Position numbers and translations under genes: made by a program
Notes under the pieces: model-generated
What the model was told of the DNA's origin: nothing
Database searches by the model: none
What the model saw: only the letters and a program-made list of their open reading frames with translations
NCBI GenBank assembly: GCA_030745875.1
Contig: JASLNT010000059.1
Span: 140,564-204,563, forward strand
Length of the DNA: 64,000 bases
From: Phycisphaerae bacterium
GTDB lineage: Bacteria; Planctomycetota; Phycisphaerae; SM23-33
Direction: 5' to 3'
In this document: positions 1-7,616 of the stretch, in pieces
Layout: every line of letters starts with the position of its first letter
Numbering within the stretch: position 1 is the first letter of the stretch

Positions 1-372
1 TACCTGATCCACAATCCCAAGGGCAAGATCTCCGTGCATTCCTGCGGCGCCGTGTTCGATTTTATGGAGGACTTCATCGAGATGGGCGCCGATATGCTGA
101 ACCCCGTCCAACCCAATGCGGTCGGCATGGACACCGAACTGATAAAGAAGACGTTCGGCGAGAGGCTCTGCTTTCACGGCGCCGTCAACACGCAGGACGC
201 CCTGTCGAACGGAACCGTATTGGACATCGTGCAGGAAGTTAAAACTCGCATAGAACACCTCGCTCCTGGGGGCGGGTACATACTCTCGCCATCGCACAAC
301 ATACAGTCGGGCGTAGCGCCGGAAAAAATCATCGCCATGTACGCCGCCGCCGTGGAGTTCGGACGGTATTAG
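1..372 (+). CDS. UroD-like (uroporphyrinogen decarboxylase family) protein, C-terminal part
   Basis: Only the last ~123 codons are present; the frame is open to the left edge, so the gene begins outside the window. The HSCG motif near the start of the visible part, the FHGAVNTQ segment and the GGGYILSPSHNIQ ending are typical of the UroD/MtaA/CmuA superfamily members that sit in sugar-use clusters, rather than of true heme-pathway HemE. Members with known function include corrinoid-linked methyltransferases; the role of this subgroup is not known. The stop codon (370-372) overlaps the stop of the oppositely directed epimerase gene (369-371), so the two genes meet with no spacer. Cytoplasmic, no signal visible. 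The family call is firm; the reaction is not. Confidence 0.8.
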   Translation, partial: YLIHNPKGKISVHSCGAVFDFMEDFIEMGADMLNPVQPNAVGMDTELIKKTFGERLCFHGAVNTQDALSNGTVLDIVQEVKTRIEHLAPGGGYILSPSHNIQSGVAPEKIIAMYAAAVEFGRY

Positions 373-1199
373 ATCCTGTCTTTGACGAATTGCAGTGCGG
401 ATCGGATGATGTCTGTGCTGTCAGGTGAGTCTTCGTTCCACATTTCTATGACGCATGGCGCCGAGCAGTTCATTTTCCTCAGGACGGCGAACATGCTGTC
501 GAAGTCGACGGTTCCGTCCTGCATATTCACGTTTCGATATTGCCCCGGTCGGGTGTCTTTGACGTGCAGGCCGATGATGCGGTCTTGGGCTTTGGGCATC
601 TCGGTCAGATAGTCCACCTCTTGAGCGCTCAGGTTGCCGAAGTCGGGATACATTTCCAGGCATGGCGAATCTATTGCGTTGATAATATCCATGCACTGGG
701 CGATCGTTCTGGACATTTCCGCGTCAACGTTCTCCAATCCGAGCATCACGTCATGCTCCTCGGCCAGGGTCGCGATTGTCCGCAGGCCGCGCCTGAATCT
801 CGCATATGTTTCGGCGGAGGATTGCTCGTAGAACACGTCGTATCCGGCGATCTGCAGTACTTTCAGCCCGGTGTTGTTGGCGAAATCGAGCGTTTTCTTC
901 GTCAGTTCGATACTGCGGGCGGCTAGACGATCGTCCATGCTGCCGAGAGGAAACTTCCGATGCGCGCTGAGGCAGAGCGAGTGCATTGACAGCCCGTTAT
1001 CCCGCGCGATAGCGGCCAGTTCCCGAGCTTTGGAAGGGGCGAGGTCCACGCGGGCGATTCTCTCTTCGTCTTCATCGATGCACAACTCGACGAAGTCGAA
1101 GCCTGCGGCTTTGGCGGATTTCGTTTTCTGATCCCAGCTGCTTGTTCCAGGCAGGGCCTTTTCGTAAATCCCGAACAGTCTTCCATCTGCGGTATTCAC
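369..1199 (-). CDS. ulaE: L-ribulose-5-phosphate 3-epimerase / hexulose-6-phosphate isomerase-type protein (UlaE/SgbU-like)
   Basis: A 276-residue TIM-barrel sugar-phosphate epimerase. The opening (LFGIYEKALPG, then GFDFVELCIDEDEERIARVD) matches the characteristic UlaE/SgbU N-terminus, and the metal-site acids of the AP-endonuclease-2 fold are visible in GLENVD, YPDFGN, GLHVKDTRPGQ and CVIEMWNED. A GTG at 1199 is chosen as start: it lies two bases after the xylulokinase stop and directly before the conserved start of the fold; the frame stays open further upstream but that part overlaps xylulokinase. The enzyme would interconvert ketopentose-5-phosphates and feed the pentose phosphate pathway. 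It is the last gene of a leftward unit with xylulokinase and the GH127 enzyme, a sensible order for arabinose or xylose catabolism. The exact sugar specificity is inferred. Confidence 0.88.
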   Translation of the reverse strand: MNTADGRLFGIYEKALPGTSSWDQKTKSAKAAGFDFVELCIDEDEERIARVDLAPSKARELAAIARDNGLSMHSLCLSAHRKFPLGSMDDRLAARSIELTKKTLDFANNTGLKVLQIAGYDVFYEQSSAETYARFRRGLRTIATLAEEHDVMLGLENVDAEMSRTIAQCMDIINAIDSPCLEMYPDFGNLSAQEVDYLTEMPKAQDRIIGLHVKDTRPGQYRNVNMQDGTVDFDSMFAVLRKMNCSAPCVIEMWNEDSPDSTDIIRSALQFVKDRI

Positions 1200-1201
1200 A
1201 G

Positions 1202-2749
1202 TTAATTGGCTTCCTGCATTCTGGACAATCTTGCATAGGCTCCGTTTTTGTCCAGTGCGTTGTATATGTCGCAATACACGCCGTACAATTCTTCGAATAC
1301 TTTCACGTTTTTGGGGATTGGTTCATATCTCTTGTCGAACTTCACCAGGTCGTCGGCGGCTTCTCTTGCGTCCTTGTATAACCCCACGCCGACGGCCGCA
1401 CACATCGCCGACCCCAGCGACCCGGCGTCTTTGACCTTCAACGTTTCAGTCGGCATGTCGTAGGCGTCGGCCTGTATCTGGTTCCATATCTCCGACTTGG
1501 TCGCCCCGCCGATTATGCGGGCGGTGTCAACTTGTATGTTGTTGGCCTTGATGCTGTGGATGATGTCTTTCTGTTCCAGAGCGATCCCTTCCATGCACGC
1601 CCGGGCCATATGGGCCTTGCCGTGCGAGAAAGTCAGGCCGACGAACATGCCGCGTGCGTCGAGATTCCACCTGGGAGACGCCGCCGCCGCCAGGTGCGGC
1701 ATGCACAGCAGCCCGCCGGAGCCTACCGGAACGTCGGCGATCATTTCGTTGAGTTTTGCGTATACGTCCGTGCCGTCCGCTTCGGCCTGGGCCTTTTCGA
1801 GCGTCGCGATTTCATCCCTGAACCACCTGAAAACGCCCGCCGCTCCGTTCTGCAGGCCCTCGAACTGCCACTTACCGTGCAGTGCGTGATTGCATATTAT
1901 CGTTTGCCCGCTCGGGTCCCTGTACTTCTTGTCCAGGAACGCCACCGCCATTCCGCCCGTGCCCAGAGACACCGAAAGCATCCCCGGATACACCACGCCG
2001 GCTCCGATTGCGGCGCTGTTCTGGTCGCCTATCCCCATGCAGATCGGCGTGCCTTCGAGGAAGCCGCTGCGCTCGGCGGCTTGTTTGGATATTCCGCCAA
2101 CGTGGGTCCCGGAAGGGAGCACCTTGGCCATCATGTCTCTATCGATGCCGAACGTGTCGATGATCTTGTCGCTCCAGCATAGATTGTCGGTGTCCCAATA
2201 TCCCGACAGTGCGATTCCGGACTCATCGGTGTAGTAGTCATCGGCGCCCATCGCCTTCAGGATCACATCCTGGAGTTGTACGTGCTTCTTGGTCTTGTCC
2301 CAGAGTTCGGGCTCCTTGTTCCTTACGTACAGGATTTTCGGGAGCAGCCATGTCGGCGTGTTCGGCATGCCCGTTATTCTGTAATATTCGTCACTGCCGA
2401 GCTTGCTGTCGATTTCCGCCACTTCCTCAGCCGTGCGGTTATCCTGCCACGAGATCATCTTCAACGGTTTGTCATCGTGACCGACGAACACGCAGCACGC
2501 TCTCTGTGAAGACGCCGCGATCGACGCTATCTCCGCCGGATCTATACCGCCCTTCTTCAACGCCTGCCGGTTGGTGGTGAACACGGCCTCGATCAATTCT
2601 TCGGCGTCCTGCTCAACCCAGTTCGGCTGGGGGTAGTGACATGTATACTCGGTGTACCCCACGCTCACTATCTGTCCCTGGCAATCGAAAATGATTGTTT
2701 TCGTTCCAGTGGTGCCCACGTCGATCCCGACAAGATACCTACCTGCCAT
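1202..2749 (-). CDS. xylB: xylulokinase (FGGY family carbohydrate kinase)
   Basis: A full-length FGGY kinase of 515 residues. The N-terminus GIDVGTTGTKTIIFD is the phosphate-1 ATP motif and GIGDQNSAAIGAG the second ATP-binding motif; SSQRACCVFV and ISWQDNRTAEE are the substrate-side motifs of xylulokinase-like members, and RIIGGATKSEIWNQIQAD is the C-terminal FGGY signature. It would phosphorylate D-xylulose, or a similar ketopentose, to the 5-phosphate in the cytoplasm. The start ATG is preceded by AAGGAG (on the minus strand, just right of 2749). It is followed after two bases by the UlaE-like gene and preceded by the GH127 gene with a 61-bp gap, so all three are probably co-transcribed. 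L-ribulokinase (AraB) or another FGGY specificity is possible; the close pairing with an epimerase does not decide it. Confidence 0.88.
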   Translation of the reverse strand: MAGRYLVGIDVGTTGTKTIIFDCQGQIVSVGYTEYTCHYPQPNWVEQDAEELIEAVFTTNRQALKKGGIDPAEIASIAASSQRACCVFVGHDDKPLKMISWQDNRTAEEVAEIDSKLGSDEYYRITGMPNTPTWLLPKILYVRNKEPELWDKTKKHVQLQDVILKAMGADDYYTDESGIALSGYWDTDNLCWSDKIIDTFGIDRDMMAKVLPSGTHVGGISKQAAERSGFLEGTPICMGIGDQNSAAIGAGVVYPGMLSVSLGTGGMAVAFLDKKYRDPSGQTIICNHALHGKWQFEGLQNGAAGVFRWFRDEIATLEKAQAEADGTDVYAKLNEMIADVPVGSGGLLCMPHLAAAASPRWNLDARGMFVGLTFSHGKAHMARACMEGIALEQKDIIHSIKANNIQVDTARIIGGATKSEIWNQIQADAYDMPTETLKVKDAGSLGSAMCAAVGVGLYKDAREAADDLVKFDKRYEPIPKNVKVFEELYGVYCDIYNALDKNGAYARLSRMQEAN

Positions 2750-2810
2750 AATAGCTCCTTAGATCATTCGAAACGCTGTTTACGCGTCATGATTCCGTCG
2801 CTTGAGTCGC

Positions 2811-5474
2811 TTATTGGTCCTTCAGCCAGATCGACGAGCCCTTTCTGCGTCCCTTGGGCGTCTGGTCGCTGCGGTTGTTCCGGGCGTAATAGGGTATCGC
2901 CAGCAGCGGTTTCCCGTCGGCCCACTTGCCCTTGATCACCATTACTCCGCCCAGCAGATTGCCTTTCCATTCCGGCGTCAGGGTCGAATCGCCCGCCAGC
3001 TTGCCCGTGATGTCCTGGTCGACGTTCTCGGCGGTGTACATCAGCGGGCCGTAGCGCAGGGCGACCTGCCCTTTGGTCGCCGCGATCTTGCTGCTGCCCT
3101 TTACCCTCTGGACCTTCATCGGGAGCACCAGGTCGACCTTGTCGCCCTTCTTCCACGTTCGCGTTATCACCGCGTAACCTTTTTCGACCGGGGGCGTGAC
3201 TTTCGCGCCGTTGACTGCGATCGAAGCGATCCCGTCGGCGTTTGGTTTGGCGCTGTACAGCGTGCTCACGTCTCGCTTCGGCAGGCGGACGCGCACGCTG
3301 AACTTCCTGCTCTTGGCGGGATTCACCACGATCGCGACCTTTCCGCTCCATGGATATTTGGTGGTCTGGACCATTTCGACCTCCATGCCGCCGAACTCTT
3401 CTATTCTCACCGTGCTCCCGATGAACGTGTTGACGTAGATGCTGTCTGCGGTCTTTGCGTACATCCAGGTCGGCAGCATCAACAGCGTCCGCGGGATATT
3501 GCCTATGCAGCACGGGCATCCGTGCCACGGGTAGCGATCACCGCCGGAGATCATAGCGTTGGTGTAGTAGAAGTTCTTTCCCGGAAGGTCGATTGAGCCC
3601 AACAATGCGTTGTAGAGCGTTTCTTCGTACAGGTCGACGAATTTCGAGTCGTGATACGACAGGTGCAGTTTGTGCTGGAAGAATATCTCCCCGCAACTCG
3701 AGCACGATTCGCAGTATGCGTTGTGCCTTAGCGAGTAGTCAGGCCCGAATCCTTCCGACGTCTCGCCGCTGCCGATCCCGCCGGTTACGTAGTACTTCCT
3801 GTTGACGATATTGTCCCAGATCGACATTACCGCTGACTGGTAGTCCACGTCGCCGGTTTCCATCGCCACGTCGGACATCCCCGCATACGAATACGACGCC
3901 CGCACGGCGTGTCCGACCGCTTCGTACTGCTGGGTGACCGGAACGTGACTCTGGTCGTACTTGTGCCCGCCTTGGCGTGCATCCAGCAGATATTTCCCCA
4001 GCCTGATGTACCGATTGCCCTTGGGCTTGCCCTCGATTTTGTTGACGAAACGTCCGAAGCGGACCAGACCCATTTCCATCGCCTGGTGACCGCAGTACCA
4101 AGGTTTTTTCGGAGGCGGGCCGACGTTTCTGTCCCAGCAGTCGGCAAGCCGTTTGGCTGCGTTGTAGAGCCTGGCGTCTTTCCTGTCGGTCATCATGTAG
4201 TGCCCGACAGCGGCCTCCAGGAAATACCCCGCGACGTATCCTTCGTGAGCGTGCCTGAGCTTGGGGTCCCAGTGTTTGTGATCGTTCAGCGTGTAGAAAG
4301 TCTGGATGTATCCGTCCTTTTCCTGGGCGGCCAGCACTTTGGGAATCCAGTCTTCCAGCGTCGCCTTCATCGCTTTCTGGGCGGCGATGATTTCCTTGTC
4401 GCCGGCCGGATCGATCATCATCGCCAGGCAGATCGACTCGATAGTGTTGTATATCCAGGCGTTGGAGAACACGTATCCGCGATGTTTCTTGTGGGGTTTG
4501 CCCGCCAGCTTGTTGGCGGCGTCTATGAAGTTGTTGATTCCGCCTTGCTTCAACTCCGGATCGGAGATCATCTTGATGCAGTGGGGTATCCAGTTGACGA
4601 TAAGCGCCTTGGCGCGCCCGGACCAGAGCGGACTGTCGATCTTGTAGCTCTTCGTATCGATCAGATCAAGCTGGCTCATCGGCGGGGGATTGACGACCTT
4701 GACCGCCAGTGTCGACGAATCGCTCATCTTGCCCTTGGTCGCCGTCAGTTTCACCGTGTAATCCCCCGCAATGGAGAATCTCGCAACGGTCTGCAGCTTG
4801 TTCGCATCATCGAAGGCGACCTTGCCCGGCCCGGAGCCCTTGGACCAGACGGACTTGGCGGTGTCCTTGCCCCCGACGGCCTGCATTTTGCCCGACAGGT
4901 AAGTATTTCCTCCACACATCACCACGCGATCGACACCGGCGGTGACCGAAGGCGGGAAGTCGGGCAGCTTGCCTTCGTTGTAAACCTTCCACTCGAGAAT
5001 GCCCGTTGAGTAGTTTCCGTCTCCATCTATCTCCAGACGCAGCTTTGACGTCCGGACCTCATCGAAGGTGGTCGTGTTCAGCTTGTCTTTCTCCACTCCC
5101 AAACCGGACGGTTTGCCGACCGGTGCGAACTTCTTCCCGTCCCAATACAGCAGGCGGCAGGCTTTGGGCAGACGCACGCCGCGTTTGTCGTCCCACCAGT
5201 AAACGTCTATCTTCTTCGTGCGGACCGCGGTGGTCCATTCGTACTGCACCCATTGGGTCCGCTTGCTAGGCCAGTTTCCGTACGACCCCTTTCCGCGAAC
5301 GTGCGAAGTCTTGGGAAAATGTCCGTCGTTGAGCGCGCCGAGCGAACAGTCGCCCGAAACGTGAGATGTCGACGGTATTGCAATCGGGGCCAGATTCACC
5401 CCGGTCTCCGCGGCGCAGACTCCAAAGCAGAACAACAGTACAAGCATCAAAGGCGACAGTAGCGATTTGTTCAT
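2811..5474 (-). CDS. secreted GH127-family glycoside hydrolase (beta-L-arabinofuranosidase type) with discoidin-like and PKD-like domains
   Basis: An 887-residue exported enzyme. ATG 5474 is chosen because GGAG sits seven bases upstream and it opens a clear signal peptide (MNKSLLSPLMLVLLFCFGVCAA); the open frame further upstream is untranslated leader. Residues ~25-165 form an F5/8-type (discoidin) beta-sandwich, ~170-260 a PKD/Ig-like domain, and ~270-880 the GH127 (alpha/alpha)6 barrel plus beta domains. The zinc-thiolate active site of this family can be read as E589-x-C591 and the Cys pair C655-C656 (in CPCCIGN). Known GH127 enzymes release L-arabinofuranose with a cysteine nucleophile. 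Extracellular or periplasmic. Genes for a pentulose kinase and epimerase lie directly downstream on the same strand, which fits pentose release and catabolism. Substrate is inferred. Confidence 0.85.
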   Translation of the reverse strand: MNKSLLSPLMLVLLFCFGVCAAETGVNLAPIAIPSTSHVSGDCSLGALNDGHFPKTSHVRGKGSYGNWPSKRTQWVQYEWTTAVRTKKIDVYWWDDKRGVRLPKACRLLYWDGKKFAPVGKPSGLGVEKDKLNTTTFDEVRTSKLRLEIDGDGNYSTGILEWKVYNEGKLPDFPPSVTAGVDRVVMCGGNTYLSGKMQAVGGKDTAKSVWSKGSGPGKVAFDDANKLQTVARFSIAGDYTVKLTATKGKMSDSSTLAVKVVNPPPMSQLDLIDTKSYKIDSPLWSGRAKALIVNWIPHCIKMISDPELKQGGINNFIDAANKLAGKPHKKHRGYVFSNAWIYNTIESICLAMMIDPAGDKEIIAAQKAMKATLEDWIPKVLAAQEKDGYIQTFYTLNDHKHWDPKLRHAHEGYVAGYFLEAAVGHYMMTDRKDARLYNAAKRLADCWDRNVGPPPKKPWYCGHQAMEMGLVRFGRFVNKIEGKPKGNRYIRLGKYLLDARQGGHKYDQSHVPVTQQYEAVGHAVRASYSYAGMSDVAMETGDVDYQSAVMSIWDNIVNRKYYVTGGIGSGETSEGFGPDYSLRHNAYCESCSSCGEIFFQHKLHLSYHDSKFVDLYEETLYNALLGSIDLPGKNFYYTNAMISGGDRYPWHGCPCCIGNIPRTLLMLPTWMYAKTADSIYVNTFIGSTVRIEEFGGMEVEMVQTTKYPWSGKVAIVVNPAKSRKFSVRVRLPKRDVSTLYSAKPNADGIASIAVNGAKVTPPVEKGYAVITRTWKKGDKVDLVLPMKVQRVKGSSKIAATKGQVALRYGPLMYTAENVDQDITGKLAGDSTLTPEWKGNLLGGVMVIKGKWADGKPLLAIPYYARNNRSDQTPKGRRKGSSIWLKDQ

Positions 5475-5590
5475 TGTGAATCTCCGTGAGTGTTCAGATA
5501 CGCACAGGATGCTAATGTATCGCTGCGTTGCGGGCAACTGCTTATTGGCGAATTCCCAAGCCGTCCAGTGCAATAGGCCCCGGCGTCGAC

Positions 5591-5596
5591 TATAAT
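5591..5596 (+). promoter_or_regulatory. putative -10 element of the sulfatase gene
   Basis: A perfect TATAAT lies 40 bases before the sulfatase ATG at 5637. A convincing -35 is not visible (TGCAAT sits at 16-bp spacing). It occupies the divergent gap between the leftward GH127 gene and the rightward sulfatase. Confidence 0.45.
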
Positions 5597-5636
5597 CTCA
5601 ATCGAACCATACGCCGATCAGAACAGGAGCCCAGCA

Positions 5637-7511
5637 ATGCTTTCGAGAAGAGAATTCCTGGCCGGTACTCTAACCGGAGCCACAGCCGCGATAACCGCTT
5701 CATCGTTCGCAGCCGAATCGCCAGCGTCAAAGGGCAAACGCCCCAACATCGTCTGGTTGATGTCCGAGGATAACTCCAAGCACTACATGAAACTCTTCGA
5801 CGAAAACGGAGCCGAAACGCCGCGTATCGCCGCGATGGCCAAGAGCGGCGTGCTGTTCACCCGGGCGTTCTCCAACTGTCCGGTATGCTCTGCGGCCAGG
5901 TCGATTCTGGCCACGGGTTGCTACGGTTCCCGGATCGGCACGCAATTTCATCGCAAGTTCAAGACCGTTCCGATGCCTGACGGGCTGGCTCCGATCGGGA
6001 CACTGATGAAACAGGCCGGTTACTACACGTCCAACGTGAGAAAAACCGACTACAACTTCTCGTACAAGGGTAAGATCTGGGATTCAGGCAAGGACTGGCG
6101 CGGCCGCAAGCCCGGCCAACCGTTCTTCCACAAGCAGCAGTTCGGCGTAACGCACGAAAGCGGGCTGCACCGGGCCAACAAGGGCGGGACTGACGAGAAA
6201 ATGTTCGTCGCGCCCTGTCACCCCGACACGCCGCTTTTCCGCCAGGCCAACAAGGCCTACAAGGAACTGCACGCCAAGATGGACGCCCAGATCGGAGCGG
6301 TGGTCGACCAGTTGAAGAAGGATGGAGTGCTCGAAGACACCTTCGTGTTCTACTTTGGAGATCACGGCGGGGTGCTGCCCGGGTCAAAGGGATACGTTTA
6401 CGAGACCGGTCTGCACGTGCCGCTGGTGGTCCGCATACCAGAGAACTTCAAGCACCTCGTTGACCTCAAGCCCGACAGTTCGGTCGGCGGGTTTGTGAGC
6501 TTCATCGACTTCGCCCCGACAGCCCTGAACCTGGCCGGAGCGAAGATACCCAGCCAGATGGACGGCAAGCCGTTCATGGGCCCCGGCGTGAAGTGCGACG
6601 AGGTCAACAAGCGCGATGAAACCTTCGGGATGGCCGACAGGTTCGATGAGAAGTACGATTTCGTGCGGACCCTCCGCAAGGGCAAGTACAAGTACATGCG
6701 GAGCTATCAACCGTTCAACTTCGACGGGCTGTGGAACAACTACCGCTACATAATGGCGTCGTACAAGGAGTGGTGGAAACTCTACAAGGGAGGGAAACTC
6801 ACCAAAGAGGCGGCGCTGTTCTTTGAACCGAGAGCCCCCGAGGCTCTCTACGATATCGACAAGGACCCCTACGAGGTCAACAATATCGCCTCCGACCCCG
6901 CCAACGCGAAAGTGCTGGCCGATATGCGAACTCGACTGCAGGCGCGCGTCAAAGGCATGCCCGACCTGAGCTTCTTCCCCGAGAGCGAACTGGTCAAAAA
7001 GGCCTGGGGCAACCCCGTCAAGTTCGGTCAGGACCAGAAAGCCCGAATCGCAACGCTGGTCGACATCGCCGATCTGTCGCTTATCGGGCTTGATAAAGCC
7101 AAAGACAAGATCACCGCCGCCCTGGAGTCGAAAGACCCATGGGCCCGCTACTGGGGGCTGATCGTCTGCAGTTGTTTCGGCAAGCAGGCCGAATCGTTCG
7201 TCGCCAAGGCCAAATCGCTCGCCAACGCCGACGCCGAACCGCTCGTCCGCGTCCGGGCCGCTGAGTTCCTGGCCCTGACAGGCGCTGCGGCCCCGCAGAA
7301 GGTGATAATGGACGTCCTGGCGACCGCAGAGCACCCCCTCGAAGCGGTGCTTACCCTCAACACCGTAGTTCTGTTGCGAGACGGGAAACCGGGCTACAAG
7401 TTTGACATCACCGCCGACAGCGTAAAAGCCAAATGCGGAGACGTTTCCCGCCGCCTGCAATACCTGACCGGAAAAGGCGGAAAACCGAAGAAGAAGCGAA
7501 GGAAGAAGTAG
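5637..7511 (+). CDS. Tat-exported arylsulfatase-family enzyme with C-terminal HEAT-like extension
   Basis: A 624-residue type I sulfatase. The N-terminus carries a Tat signal (SRREFLAGT followed by an Ala-rich stretch to SSFAAES). The formylglycine motif is C84-SAAR88-SILATG, i.e. C-x-A-x-R-x4-TG: cysteine-type, but with Ala instead of the usual Pro. Metal-site residues are visible in WLMSEDN and FYFGDHGG. ALYDIDKDPYEVNNIA is the usual C-terminal sulfatase segment; the last ~130 residues are helical and HEAT-like and end in a very basic KPKKKRRKK tail. AGGAG lies about 7 bases before the ATG. Flanked by two GH127 genes, it probably removes sulfate esters from a sulfated polysaccharide outside the cytoplasm. 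No cognate maturase for the formylglycine is evident in the window. Confidence 0.88.
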   Translation: MLSRREFLAGTLTGATAAITASSFAAESPASKGKRPNIVWLMSEDNSKHYMKLFDENGAETPRIAAMAKSGVLFTRAFSNCPVCSAARSILATGCYGSRIGTQFHRKFKTVPMPDGLAPIGTLMKQAGYYTSNVRKTDYNFSYKGKIWDSGKDWRGRKPGQPFFHKQQFGVTHESGLHRANKGGTDEKMFVAPCHPDTPLFRQANKAYKELHAKMDAQIGAVVDQLKKDGVLEDTFVFYFGDHGGVLPGSKGYVYETGLHVPLVVRIPENFKHLVDLKPDSSVGGFVSFIDFAPTALNLAGAKIPSQMDGKPFMGPGVKCDEVNKRDETFGMADRFDEKYDFVRTLRKGKYKYMRSYQPFNFDGLWNNYRYIMASYKEWWKLYKGGKLTKEAALFFEPRAPEALYDIDKDPYEVNNIASDPANAKVLADMRTRLQARVKGMPDLSFFPESELVKKAWGNPVKFGQDQKARIATLVDIADLSLIGLDKAKDKITAALESKDPWARYWGLIVCSCFGKQAESFVAKAKSLANADAEPLVRVRAAEFLALTGAAAPQKVIMDVLATAEHPLEAVLTLNTVVLLRDGKPGYKFDITADSVKAKCGDVSRRLQYLTGKGGKPKKKRRKK

Positions 7512-7616
7512 AACCCTCTACTCTCGCCGATGCAAACCAATCGTCGCCATGCATGGATCTGATCGTGCCGGATGTGCCGGACATCGCCGGGCGGTCTTTG
7601 TCGTCGGCGTGGTGAT

